Source of the DNA: JBFJKD01 sp041600415
Lineage (GTDB): Bacteria; Pseudomonadota; Gammaproteobacteria; Pseudomonadales; Porticoccaceae
DNA: 64,000 nt
NCBI GenBank assembly: GCA_041600415.1
Contig: JBFIKF010000004.1
Location: 300,560 to 364,559, forward strand
Reading direction: 5' to 3'
In this document: positions 8,452 through 16,342 of the stretch, piece after piece
Layout of the letters: each line of letters begins with the position of its first letter
Numbering within the stretch: position 1 is the stretch's first letter
The notes under the pieces: generated by a model
Database searches by the model: none
Seen by the model: only the letters and a program-made list of their open reading frames with translations
Told to the model about the DNA's origin: nothing
Program-made: the position numbers and the translations under genes

Positions 8452-9174
8452 CTACGCGATGGGACTCTCGCTACAATCCACATCAATTTTTTGCTCGATG
8501 GCGATCTCTTCCGGCGCCATACGACACTTGTAAGCAAGTATCTCCACACCGTTAGCCATCGCCGTGCGCAACATCGTGCCGTACTCGGAATCAATTTCAT
8601 CGGCGGGCGCCACCCGTTCAATGCCGGAGTGCTGCACGCAAAACACCAATACCGCGCGATGCCCGGCGGCGACCATGGCCACCAGCTCGCGCAAATGTTT
8701 GGCACCGCGGGCGGTGATCGCATCGGGAAATAACCCCAGCCCCTGAGGCATTCCCAGGGTGACGTTTTTGACCTCGACGAAACACTTTTCCCCATCCCGT
8801 TCCAATAACAGATCAATACGGCTGTTTTCGCTGCCGTAACGCACTTCTGAGCGCAATGTTGGGTAACCCTGCAACTCGCTGATCACACCATTTTCAATTC
8901 CTTCTCTGACCAGCACATTGGGCCGCGCCGTATTGATACCAGCCATGGCGCCAGCAGGCGTGGTGACAATTTCCAGGGTGCCCGGCAGTTTGCGCTTGGG
9001 GTTATCGCTGCGGGAATACCAGCAGTGGGTGCCCGGCACCATACAATTTTTCATGGAACCGGTGTTGGCACAATGCACCGTGAGCACTTCACCATTGGCC
9101 AGTTCAATATCCGCCAGAAACCGTTTGTAGCGACGCAGGAACACTCCCCGCTCAAGGACGGGTCTGATTTTCAT
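8452..9174 (-). CDS. sfsA: Sugar fermentation stimulation protein SfsA
   Basis: Conserved cytoplasmic nucleic-acid-associated protein of 240 residues. Hallmarks are FLADIELANGEVLTVHCANTG near the N-terminus, GSMKNCMVPG, and the nuclease-like pattern SRIDLLLERDGEKCFVEVKNVTL with a D...ExK arrangement around residues 112-130, followed by FPDAITARGAKHLREL. E. coli SfsA affects maltose metabolism; the core fold suggests a DNA-binding or nuclease activity. Its ATG overlaps the aminotransferase stop as ATGA. Confidence 0.94.
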   Translation of the reverse strand: MKIRPVLERGVFLRRYKRFLADIELANGEVLTVHCANTGSMKNCMVPGTHCWYSRSDNPKRKLPGTLEIVTTPAGAMAGINTARPNVLVREGIENGVISELQGYPTLRSEVRYGSENSRIDLLLERDGEKCFVEVKNVTLGMPQGLGLFPDAITARGAKHLRELVAMVAAGHRAVLVFCVQHSGIERVAPADEIDSEYGTMLRTAMANGVEILAYKCRMAPEEIAIEQKIDVDCSESPIA

Positions 9175-10352
9175 CCTGCCTGACGCAGCGCTTTGCGCAT
9201 TCTTTGCACCGCCTGCTCGAGCCTGGGCAGGGACTCGGTATAGGAAAAACGTACATGCTGGCGTGCCAGATGGTGGCCAAAATCCGTGCCGGGCGTAAAC
9301 GCCACGCCAACCCGTTCGAGCATATCCCAGCAGAACGCTTCGCTGTCCTCAGCCAGGTTTTCAATACCAGCGTAGACATAAAAAGCACCGGCCGGCACAT
9401 GGGGAATAGAGAACCCCAGCTCCCGCAACGCGGGCACCAGAAAATCCCGGCGCCGCCGCAACTCTTCGCGCCGCTCCTCCATAATATCCAGAGTCGTCGG
9501 TGTAAACGCCGCCAGGGCCGCGTACTGGGCAATGCTGGGTGGCGAGATAAAAAAGTTCTGGGCCATAATATTGACAGGTTCCAATGCTCCTTCCGGAACC
9601 ACCATCCACCCCAGCCGCCAGCCCGTCATACCGAAATATTTGGAAAAACTGTTGATCACATAGGCCTGATCAGTGATTTCAAGCAGGGACGCAATCGGCT
9701 GGTCGTACACCAGACCGTGATATAGCTCATCCATCACTAGCACGCCATTTCTGTGCGCGACGGTCTCGTAGAGAGAGCGCTGGTTTTGCTGAGTAATAAT
9801 TTCACCCGTAGGATTACTCGGGGAGGCGACCATCACGCCGATGGTATTGTCGCGCCACTGGCCATCGACGGCCTCCGCGGTTAGCTGATAAGCATTGTGC
9901 GCCTCGACTGGCACCAGTTGGGGTTCGCCGCCAGCGCGGCGCACAAAATTGGCATTACACGGATATCCCGGATCGGGAAGTAAAAAGCCCTCACCTGGAT
10001 TGATCAGTAAATCACAAATCATACCCAGCGCGGCGCTGCTCCCGGTGGTGACAACCACCCGTTGCGGATTGATATCGACCCCGTAGCGGTACTTGCAGAA
10101 GGTCGCAATTGCTTCACGCAACTCAGCTATTCCCAGTGCTGGCGTATAGTGGGTGCGCCCCTGGGCCAGCGCGCGATTGGCGGCTTCGACAATCGGCTGC
10201 GCCGTGGCAAATGAAGGCTCCCCCGCCTCCATACGGATGATATCCCGGCCCTTGGCCTGCAGTTTTACCGCTGCTTCCAGGAAGTCGACTACCTTAAACG
10301 ACGTCATACCGGCGATTCGGTCGGCGGTTCTTAACTTGTTGTTAGCGCTCAT
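9171..10352 (-). CDS. PLP-dependent class I/II aminotransferase
   Basis: Fold-type I aminotransferase of 393 residues. The PLP lysine is in INSFSKYFGMTGWRLGW. Other signatures are SNPTGE (cofactor-ring asparagine), the DELYHGLVYD cofactor aspartate and RFSYTES with the substrate-carboxylate arginine. It belongs to the aspartate/alanine/aromatic aminotransferase superfamily; the amino acid used cannot be fixed by eye. The start is set at the ATG at 10352 (MSANNKLRTADRI), which has AGGAAAGC immediately upstream. A frame extending to 10436 adds an arginine-rich leader without support. sfsA overlaps its stop by 4 bp. Confidence 0.88.
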   Translation of the reverse strand: MSANNKLRTADRIAGMTSFKVVDFLEAAVKLQAKGRDIIRMEAGEPSFATAQPIVEAANRALAQGRTHYTPALGIAELREAIATFCKYRYGVDINPQRVVVTTGSSAALGMICDLLINPGEGFLLPDPGYPCNANFVRRAGGEPQLVPVEAHNAYQLTAEAVDGQWRDNTIGVMVASPSNPTGEIITQQNQRSLYETVAHRNGVLVMDELYHGLVYDQPIASLLEITDQAYVINSFSKYFGMTGWRLGWMVVPEGALEPVNIMAQNFFISPPSIAQYAALAAFTPTTLDIMEERREELRRRRDFLVPALRELGFSIPHVPAGAFYVYAGIENLAEDSEAFCWDMLERVGVAFTPGTDFGHHLARQHVRFSYTESLPRLEQAVQRMRKALRQAG

Positions 10353-10602
10353 GCTTTCCTCATACCGCCATCGCCTCGCCGTGGCACCAGCCCCCCAACG
10401 TCTTACCCTGCGAAGCGCGCTTGAATCACTGACCAAGGCTAGCCCCTGACAAGCCCAACCGCAGTCTCGACGCGAAAGTAAAAAGGGCCATTGTACCGAT
10501 ACTGGGTCGCCATTACCTGGGGTACGCAGGCAAATTCTGCTTGATATATTTCCCCAGTAGCTCTATAAACGCGGGTTTCGCGAAACTGCTGACGGATTAC
10601 CA

Positions 10603-11052
10603 ATGGCCAAGAAAAAAGTTGTTAAATCTCCCTCCCTGCTTCTCCATGGTTTTGAGCCCTATAAAGAGAAGAAGAACGAAAAATACATGAACGACCAGCA
10701 ACTGGCGCACTTCAAAAAACTGTTGCTGGCATGGAAACAGGAATTAATGGAGGAAGTCGATCGCACCGTTACCCACATGAAGGACGAGGCGGCTAATTTT
10801 CCGGATCCTGCGGATCGCGCCACCCAGGAAGAGGAATTTAGTCTCGAACTGCGAGCGCGGGATCGCGAGCGCAAATTGATCAAAAAAATCGACAGCACCA
10901 TTGAGCGCATTGAAACCGACGACTATGGTTTTTGCGATCAATGCGGGGTCGACATCGGTATCCGGCGGCTCGAAGCACGACCCACCGCTACCCTGTGTGT
11001 CGACTGCAAAACCCTCGATGAAATTAAAGAAAAGCAGATTACTGGCGGCTGA
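10603..11052 (+). CDS. dksA: RNA polymerase-binding transcription factor DksA
   Basis: Binds the RNA polymerase secondary channel and potentiates the ppGpp stringent response. The 149-residue protein has the coiled-coil hairpin with the tip acids in DPADRATQEEEF, and the C4 zinc finger CDQC / CVDC (about residues 113-137). The N-terminus is basic (AKKKVVKSP). Followed after 33 bp by gluQ in the order seen widely in gammaproteobacteria. Confidence 0.97.
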   Translation: MAKKKVVKSPSLLLHGFEPYKEKKNEKYMNDQQLAHFKKLLLAWKQELMEEVDRTVTHMKDEAANFPDPADRATQEEEFSLELRARDRERKLIKKIDSTIERIETDDYGFCDQCGVDIGIRRLEARPTATLCVDCKTLDEIKEKQITGG

Positions 11053-11085
11053 TCATTTTCACACTCTGGCTAACTTGATCGGGTA

Positions 11086-11994
11086 GTGCCGGTGAGTGAT
11101 TTATACATCGGTCGCTTCGCGCCTTCTCCCACTGGCCCTTTACACTTCGGTTCCCTGGTAAGCGCGCTGGCAAGCTATCTCGATGCCCGCGCTGTCAATG
11201 GTCGCTGGCTGGTGCGCATCGAAGATATCGATCCGCCCCGGGAAGTACCCGGCGCTGCGGACATTATTCTTCGACAGCTCGAACGGCACGGCCTGGAGTG
11301 GGACGCACCGGTACTCTATCAAAGCCACCGTCACGACGCCTACCGGGCAGCTATCGACGCACTACAACAGGCCGGGAAAATTTACGGCTGTAACTGCAGT
11401 CGCCAGCGGTTGCGTCAATTGGGTGGTGCCTATGACGGACACTGTCGCGGTGCCAACTTGGCGGTAGCCGGCAACGTAGCGCTACGAATCATCGTCCCCG
11501 ATGACACTCATGTTGAATTTGAGGATGCCTTTCAGGGGCGGCAACGGGTCGACCTGCCGTCGGCCACTGGCGATTTTATCGTGCGCCGCCGCGATCAACT
11601 GATCGCCTATCAACTCGCCGTCAGCGTCGACGACGGCTACCAGGGCATTACCGACGTCATCCGCGGAAGTGATCTGCTGAGTTCAACACCCCGCCAGAGG
11701 TTTCTGATGCAGCAGTTACAGCTGCGCCAACCACTGTATGGTCATATACCCGTGGCACTCAATCGGCGCGGTCGAAAACTGAGCAAACAAAATCACGCCC
11801 AGGGATTACCCCCCAGCGGGGCTCACGATACGGTATTTGCGGCCCTCGTCTGGTTGCGCCAGAATCCTCCCCCTGAACTACGCGGCGCACCGCTTATCGA
11901 TTTATTGAACTGGGGAAAGTCCCACTGGCAACGACACGCGGTTCCCCGACAAATGGCCCTGCCCGCTCAGGCAGAAAACGAACCGAAACCTTAA
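11086..11994 (+). CDS. gluQ: Glutamyl-Q tRNA(Asp) synthetase
   Basis: Truncated glutamyl-tRNA synthetase paralogue that attaches glutamate to the queuosine base of tRNA-Asp. The 302-residue protein has the catalytic core FAPSPTGPLHFGSL (HIGH equivalent HFGS), the zinc-binding cysteines in YGCNCSRQRL with GHCRG, and KLSKQNHA as the KMSKS equivalent. It lacks the anticodon-binding domain of full GluRS. The start is the GTG at 11086 (a second GTG lies 6 bp on). It is co-directional with dksA, and the two are often read through together. Confidence 0.95.
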   Translation: MPVSDLYIGRFAPSPTGPLHFGSLVSALASYLDARAVNGRWLVRIEDIDPPREVPGAADIILRQLERHGLEWDAPVLYQSHRHDAYRAAIDALQQAGKIYGCNCSRQRLRQLGGAYDGHCRGANLAVAGNVALRIIVPDDTHVEFEDAFQGRQRVDLPSATGDFIVRRRDQLIAYQLAVSVDDGYQGITDVIRGSDLLSSTPRQRFLMQQLQLRQPLYGHIPVALNRRGRKLSKQNHAQGLPPSGAHDTVFAALVWLRQNPPPELRGAPLIDLLNWGKSHWQRHAVPRQMALPAQAENEPKP

Positions 11995-12040
11995 GTCCAA
12001 AATAATATATGCATATAATTTATTGATCTATAATTAACCT

Positions 12041-12234
12041 TTGCCAAAACCAGCGTCCCGCGGGTAACATGACGCCAAATTATAACGATAATGAGCAGAC
12101 GACATAATAACAATACCAATAAAAAGAACGGGACAACTGACTGGATGAGTTGCTGCGTAGCTAAGGAGTCTTTAGAGACTGCCGCTATCAGCCTATAACA
12201 TAATTACAAAGGGGCCTGTTGGCCCCTTTTTTAC
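12041..12234 (+). ncRNA. Candidate small RNA in the gluQ-pcnB gap
   Basis: A possible transcript of about 150-190 bases. Seen: AT-rich promoter-like sequence upstream; an A-rich single-stranded-looking tract at 12104-12127 that includes AATAACAA (12106-12113), the AAnAAnAA form bound by Hfq/Crc; a small AGTCT/AGACT hairpin near 12169-12180; and a strong intrinsic terminator. Known: in Pseudomonas, cbrA-cbrB and the Crc-titrating RNA crcZ lie in exactly this interval (gluQ to pcnB). Inferred: the region may encode a relic or analogue of such an RNA even though cbrAB are absent. The 5' end is a guess, and no sigma-54 promoter of the CbrB-activated type was found. Confidence 0.35.
12208..12234 (+). 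terminator. Strong intrinsic terminator
   Basis: A stem AAAGGGGCC / GGCCCCTTT with a four-base loop is followed by a run of T. It reads well on the plus strand and, because of the flanking A-run, could also work on the minus strand. It would end a transcript from gluQ or from the intergenic RNA before pcnB. Confidence 0.88.
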
Positions 12235-12377
12235 TGATCGCGTATCTTCAAGCTCAAGCACGCCTGAGTCGACGCAGAACCTGTAAATAATTGTGTCTCC
12301 GGATTGATCCCGATTCATCAGGGGCCCTGTGATAAACTGCAGCCTGTTTTTTTGTTCTAGAGTACAGTGACTACTGA

Positions 12378-13772
12378 ATGCTGAAACAACGGCTCCATAA
12401 TTTCTTTTTTCGCGGTAACAGGTCTGCAACGGTATCGACCACTACGGTACCACACGGCGTTGAGCAGAAAAAACATAATCTGTCCCGATCCGATATAAGC
12501 CCGGGGGCTCTGCAGGTGGTAGAACAATTGACCGCAGCCGGTTTTAGCGTCTATGTCGTGGGCGGTTGTGTGCGCGACCTGTTACTCGGCCTGCACCCCA
12601 AGGACTTCGACGTCGCGACAGACGCCACCCCCGAGCAGGTGGAAAAAATCTGCCGACGCGCCCGTATCATCGGGCGTCGCTTCCGCATCGTGCATGTGCG
12701 CTGCGGCCGGGAAATCGTCGAAGTTACTACCTTTCGGGCGCAGCACCACGAAGGCGGGGATATAGGTGCCGAATTTTCCCGCAGATCGGATCAGGGGCTG
12801 TTACTGCGCGACAATGTGTTCGGGTCCATCGAAGAAGATGCGCGCCGGCGAGATTTTACTGTCAACGCGCTGTACTACAACCCCTCTGACAATACCCTGT
12901 ACGACTACGCCAACGGTATGGCAGACATTCGAGCACGTGTACTGCGTATTATTGGTGATCCTGCCACCCGCTACCGGGAAGACCCGGTGCGTATGCTGCG
13001 CGCCTGCCGGTTCGCGGCAAAACTCGGTTTCTCCATCGATACGGCCACCGCACATCCCATGCTTGAACTGGGGCATCTACTCGGCGAGGTGGCGCCCGCC
13101 CGACTTTACGACGAAGTCCTAAAACTGTTTATGAACGGTCAGGCGCTGGCGACCTACCGTTTGCTGGACCAATACGGGCTGTTTTTACAGTTGTTTCCAG
13201 TTAACACCGCCAGTTTCGGTGAAGAGCAGACGTTCAATCGTAATTTTGTCGAGCAGGCGTTAGTGAACACTGATAAGCGAGTACGCAATGGCCAGCGGGT
13301 GACCCCGGCTTTTTTGCTGGGTGCTTTATTGTGGCCTGCTCTTTGCGCTGCTCGCGATCGACTGATCGCACGGGGTGAAACACCCGTTTATGCGACTCAG
13401 CAAGCGGCCAACGAAGTGGTCGCCGCGCAACTGAGCCGTATCACCATGCCGCGCCGATTTACGCTGCCAATGCGGGAAATATGGGACCTGCAACAGAGAT
13501 TGCCGAATCGCAGCGGTAACCGGGCCAGCCGTCTGGTGGAACTACCCAGATTTCGCGCGGGGTACGACTTTCTGCTGTTGCGAGAGCAGGCAGGGGAAGA
13601 TTTGAACGGACTTGGCCACTGGTGGACGCAGTATCAGGAAGCCAATTCCGATGTCCGTCAAACGCTGGTAAGCGGGGCTGCTTCTTCAGGTAGCGGACGT
13701 CCACGACGGCGCAGACGCCGCGGCAAGAGCCCTGACCACAAGCACGCTAAGCCCGGCAATTCTGCTCCATAG
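12378..13772 (+). CDS. pcnB: Poly(A) polymerase I
   Basis: Adds 3' poly(A) tails to RNA, promoting turnover. The 464-residue protein belongs to the class II nucleotidyltransferases: the glycine-rich motif VVGGCVRDLLLG (about residues 59-70), the catalytic DFDVATDATP, RRFRIVHVRCG, the RRRDFTVNALYY motif and the REDPVRMLRACRFAAKLGF segment that binds ATP. The C-terminal tail is basic (GRPRRRRRRGKSPDHKH), as in E. coli PAP I, and probably binds RNA. First gene of the pcnB-folK-dNK-panB operon; folK starts 1 bp after the stop. Confidence 0.95.
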   Translation: MLKQRLHNFFFRGNRSATVSTTTVPHGVEQKKHNLSRSDISPGALQVVEQLTAAGFSVYVVGGCVRDLLLGLHPKDFDVATDATPEQVEKICRRARIIGRRFRIVHVRCGREIVEVTTFRAQHHEGGDIGAEFSRRSDQGLLLRDNVFGSIEEDARRRDFTVNALYYNPSDNTLYDYANGMADIRARVLRIIGDPATRYREDPVRMLRACRFAAKLGFSIDTATAHPMLELGHLLGEVAPARLYDEVLKLFMNGQALATYRLLDQYGLFLQLFPVNTASFGEEQTFNRNFVEQALVNTDKRVRNGQRVTPAFLLGALLWPALCAARDRLIARGETPVYATQQAANEVVAAQLSRITMPRRFTLPMREIWDLQQRLPNRSGNRASRLVELPRFRAGYDFLLLREQAGEDLNGLGHWWTQYQEANSDVRQTLVSGAASSGSGRPRRRRRRGKSPDHKHAKPGNSAP

Positions 13773-13773
13773 T

Positions 13774-14283
13774 ATGGCTGTCAGCGTCTTTATCGGCATG
13801 GGCAGCAACCTCGGCGATCTCGAGGGGCAACTCGATTCAGCCACTGTCGCCATCGCAAGCTTGCCGGAGACCGAGCTGCTGAACTGCGCCCCCAGATACC
13901 GCAGCCCGGCCATCGGACCTGGTCCACAGCCTGATTACCTTAATACCGTACTTGTTATCGCAACCTCACTGGGGCCGGTTGATTTACTCGATAAGCTGCA
14001 ACAGATCGAACAGCGGCACCAGCGGGTCGCGGCTGTGCGCTGGGGACCGCGCACCCTCGATCTCGACATTTTGCTATACGGGCAGGATTGCATTCAGTTA
14101 CCGCGACTAACCGTTCCCCACCCACGGCTCAAAGATCGCAGTTTCGTTGTCTACCCTTTACACGATATCGCGCCGAACCTGGTTCTTCCAGACGGTACCC
14201 AGGTGGCGCACCTATTGGCAAAAAGTAGTCCGCAGGGTATTGTCCGACTCTCGGCTGGAGAGTCCCGTGGAAGTACTGGCTAA
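13774..14283 (+). CDS. folK: 6-hydroxymethyl-7,8-dihydropterin pyrophosphokinase
   Basis: Transfers pyrophosphate from ATP to hydroxymethyl-dihydropterin in folate synthesis. The 169 residues carry FIGMGSNLGDLEGQLD at the start, the signature RWGPRTLDLDILLYG (magnesium-binding aspartates) and the substrate-binding PHPRLKDRSFVVYPL. The ATG at 13774 follows the pcnB stop by one base, so the two are translationally coupled. Confidence 0.96.
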   Translation: MAVSVFIGMGSNLGDLEGQLDSATVAIASLPETELLNCAPRYRSPAIGPGPQPDYLNTVLVIATSLGPVDLLDKLQQIEQRHQRVAAVRWGPRTLDLDILLYGQDCIQLPRLTVPHPRLKDRSFVVYPLHDIAPNLVLPDGTQVAHLLAKSSPQGIVRLSAGESRGSTG

Positions 14284-14950
14284 CGACGTAAAGCTGAATC
14301 TGGACAGCGACGCACTACCGCGCTTTGTCGCCGTCGAAGGCCCTGTCGGTGTCGGTAAAACTACCCTCGCCAAGCGGCTGGCGGACACCTTCAACTACGA
14401 TACGTTGCTGGAACGGCCCGACGACAATCCCTTTCTGGAACGGTTTTACAACGACCGTCGCAGCGGCGCTCTACCGGCCCAGCTGTTCTTCCTGTTGCAA
14501 CGCACCCGCCAAATTCAGCAATTGCGCCAGGGAGACATGTTTCAGCCCATGCGAATCGCCGACTTTCTGATCGACAAAGATCCCCTGTTTGCTCAGGTCA
14601 CCCTCGACGACGACGAACTGCGAATTTACCAGACGGTTTACGAGCAGTTGACTATTGACGCGCCAACACCCGACCTGGTGATCTACTTGCAAGCTCCCAC
14701 CGATGTGCTCCTGGAACGTATTCAGCTGAGAAAAGTTGCCATGGAGCGCCATATCGACCGCGACTACCTGAACACCCTCAATGATGCTTACACGCGGCTT
14801 TTTCACGTCTATGACAGCGCGCCGCTGCTGATTGTCAACGCCGCCGAGATTGATCTGGTCAACAATACTGACGATTACCGCCAATTGGTGAAATATTTGT
14901 TAAGCATCAAAAGCGGACGCCATTACTACAACCCCCAACCTAACCTGTAA
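14267..14950 (+). CDS. Deoxynucleoside kinase family protein
   Basis: P-loop kinase of the deoxynucleoside kinase (dCK/dGK) family, phosphorylating a nucleoside or related small substrate with ATP. The start is placed at the GTG at 14267, with GGAG (14257-14260) six bases upstream, overlapping folK by 17 bp and giving 227 residues. Features: Walker A GPVGVGKTT near residue 26-33, the substrate-binding ERPDDNPF, the DRDYLNTLNDAY helix and ERIQLRKVAMERHIDRDYL with the LID arginines. Occurrence between folK and panB is known in several gammaproteobacteria; its metabolic link to folate or pantothenate there is unclear. Confidence 0.87.
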   Translation: MEVLANDVKLNLDSDALPRFVAVEGPVGVGKTTLAKRLADTFNYDTLLERPDDNPFLERFYNDRRSGALPAQLFFLLQRTRQIQQLRQGDMFQPMRIADFLIDKDPLFAQVTLDDDELRIYQTVYEQLTIDAPTPDLVIYLQAPTDVLLERIQLRKVAMERHIDRDYLNTLNDAYTRLFHVYDSAPLLIVNAAEIDLVNNTDDYRQLVKYLLSIKSGRHYYNPQPNL

Positions 14951-14962
14951 GGCCGCAACACC

Positions 14963-15754
14963 ATGAAGACTGTGACGCTCAATACCCTCGGCAGCCTCAA
15001 ACAGGAAGGGCACAAATTTCCGGTTATCACGGCTTACGACAGCGCTTTCGCGCGCCAGATTGAGCTCGCGGGGATAGAGGTCATACTGGTGGGCGACTCC
15101 CTCGGCAACGTAGTGCTCGGCTTCGACAGCACCGTACCGGTTACCATGGACGATATGTTGCACCACACCGCTGCGGTGCGCCGCGGTAACGGTAAATCCC
15201 TGATCATTGCCGATATGCCATTCATGGCCTACGCCAATCCGGAACAGTCACTGGAAAACGCTGCATTACTTATGCAGGCCGGTGCCCATGTTATTAAAAT
15301 GGAAGGTGGTGCATGGCTGGAAGAAACCGTGTTTATGCTCAGTGAACGAGGGATTCCAGTATGCGGCCATCTGGGACTGACACCACAATCGGTCAATAAA
15401 CTTGGGGGATATCGGGTACAAGGTCGCGACGAACAGGCGGCGGAAGTAATGCGTCGCGACGCTTCCCTGCTGGAAGAAGCCGGTGCCGACCTGCTGGTAC
15501 TAGAATGCGTCCCCAGCGAATTGGCCAAATCCATCAGCTCCAAACTGGCCATCCCGGTAATCGGAATCGGCGCAGGTCCACATACGGATGCACAGGTGCT
15601 GGTGCTCTACGATATGCTCGGTATTTCCCCACGGGTACCGCGTTTCACGAAAAACTTTCTCACCGCAGGCCGCGATATTCAGGGTGCGCTGCAGGCCTAC
15701 GCCGATGCTGTGCGTAGTGGCGCGTTTCCAGACGCGGAACACAGTTTCAAATAA
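14963..15754 (+). CDS. panB: 3-methyl-2-oxobutanoate hydroxymethyltransferase
   Basis: Makes ketopantoate from 2-oxoisovalerate with methylene-tetrahydrofolate, the first step of pantothenate synthesis. The 263-residue TIM-barrel protein shows VITAYDSAFARQIE, the metal-binding GDSLGNVVLG, PFMAYANPEQSLENA, KMEGG and HLGLTPQSVNKLGGYRVQGR, all family hallmarks. Last gene of the pcnB operon. The usual partner panC does not follow; the next gene is the convergent bigR, 25 bp away. Confidence 0.96.
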   Translation: MKTVTLNTLGSLKQEGHKFPVITAYDSAFARQIELAGIEVILVGDSLGNVVLGFDSTVPVTMDDMLHHTAAVRRGNGKSLIIADMPFMAYANPEQSLENAALLMQAGAHVIKMEGGAWLEETVFMLSERGIPVCGHLGLTPQSVNKLGGYRVQGRDEQAAEVMRRDASLLEEAGADLLVLECVPSELAKSISSKLAIPVIGIGAGPHTDAQVLVLYDMLGISPRVPRFTKNFLTAGRDIQGALQAYADAVRSGAFPDAEHSFK

Positions 15755-15779
15755 CCCCACGCCAGTTAACCGTACACCC

Positions 15780-16130
15780 TTAATCCTGAGCACAAAACAA
15801 ATTGTGCAGGGTCGCGATCAACACTCTGACGTTCGGGTCTTCGAGTCGATAATAGATCGTTTGCGCTTCCCTGCGGGTCGCCACCAATCCGGCGTTGCGC
15901 AAGGTCGCCAGATGCTGGGACAACGCGGACTGGCTTAGCGGCACCCGTCGGTTCAATTCGCCGACTGACGCTTCCTGCTCGTGTAGCGAACACAGCACCA
16001 TCAAGCGATGACTGTTAGCCAGTGCTTTGAGCAGGGTCTCTGCCTGCGCGGCATGCTGCGCCAACTGGGACATATCCAGACGGGGGCCGTTCTCGCCGCC
16101 CTGCGCGGCAGGTCTCACGTTACTTTTCAC
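15780..16130 (-). CDS. bigR: BigR/SqrR-type ArsR-family persulfide-sensing repressor
   Basis: Dimeric winged-helix repressor. The start is set at the GTG at 16130, because GAGG lies six bases before it, giving 116 residues; upstream ATGs at 16142 and 16217 are alternatives. The helix-turn-helix is SQSALSQHLATLRNAGLV. Two cysteines, Cys47 (RLMVLCSLHEQEASVGEL) and Cys113 (HNLFCAQD), are 66 residues apart, the same spacing as Cys41/Cys107 of SqrR, where they form a polysulfide bridge that releases DNA. It is divergent from a persulfide dioxygenase gene across an AT-rich operator. Metal-sensing by cysteines, as in ArsR itself, is unlikely because the CxC motif is absent. Confidence 0.88.
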   Translation of the reverse strand: MKSNVRPAAQGGENGPRLDMSQLAQHAAQAETLLKALANSHRLMVLCSLHEQEASVGELNRRVPLSQSALSQHLATLRNAGLVATRREAQTIYYRLEDPNVRVLIATLHNLFCAQD

Positions 16131-16266
16131 CTGTATCCTCATGCGCCGTGCTTTGAATAAGACCGCAGTGAGTCTCCTCTCCCGGCTTTGACATTTCGCC
16201 ATAGATGCAGTCGACACCCCAGGCGTACATCATGCCCCGCATACGGAGGCCAAACTCACCGACCAG

Positions 16267-16310
16267 ATTAATTATATATTGCTAATATATATAATGCTAA
16301 TATAATATCG
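16267..16310. promoter_or_regulatory. AT-rich inverted/direct repeats, probable BigR operator
   Basis: Between bigR and the dioxygenase gene lies an island of A/T in otherwise GC-rich DNA. ATTATATATT (16271-16280) and AATATATATAAT (16284-16295) form an imperfect inverted repeat around GCT, and a second GCTAATATA (16296-16304) repeats the right half. AT-rich palindromes are typical of BigR boxes. The same stretch contains TATAAT-like -10 hexamers, so bound repressor would block polymerase. The sequence match to experimentally defined boxes was not checked. Confidence 0.65.
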
Positions 16311-16342
16311 CCCACGAATGCAGGAGATGGAAGGCAAACCCT

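Larger units (their letters stand above)
11995..12377. other. 383-bp intergenic region between gluQ and pcnB
   Basis: The region is AT-rich in its left part (two TATAAT sequences at 12014-12019 and 12029-12034), carries A-rich repeats near 12104-12127 and ends in a strong terminator hairpin at 12208-12234. It is described further under the candidate ncRNA. A minus-strand frame at its right end runs into pcnB and is not convincing. From 12235 to 12377 nothing is evident beyond the presumed pcnB promoter. Confidence 0.7.

Noticed and set aside
12193..12429. Minus-strand reading frame between gluQ and pcnB
   Set aside because: It reads through the terminator hairpin and into the pcnB start, has no ribosome-binding site and resembles no protein I know.
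15780..16130. ArsR-family gene as the regulator of the arsC operon
   Set aside because: It is 14 kb away, lacks the arsenic-binding CxC motif and is divergent from persulfide genes with matching cysteine spacing.
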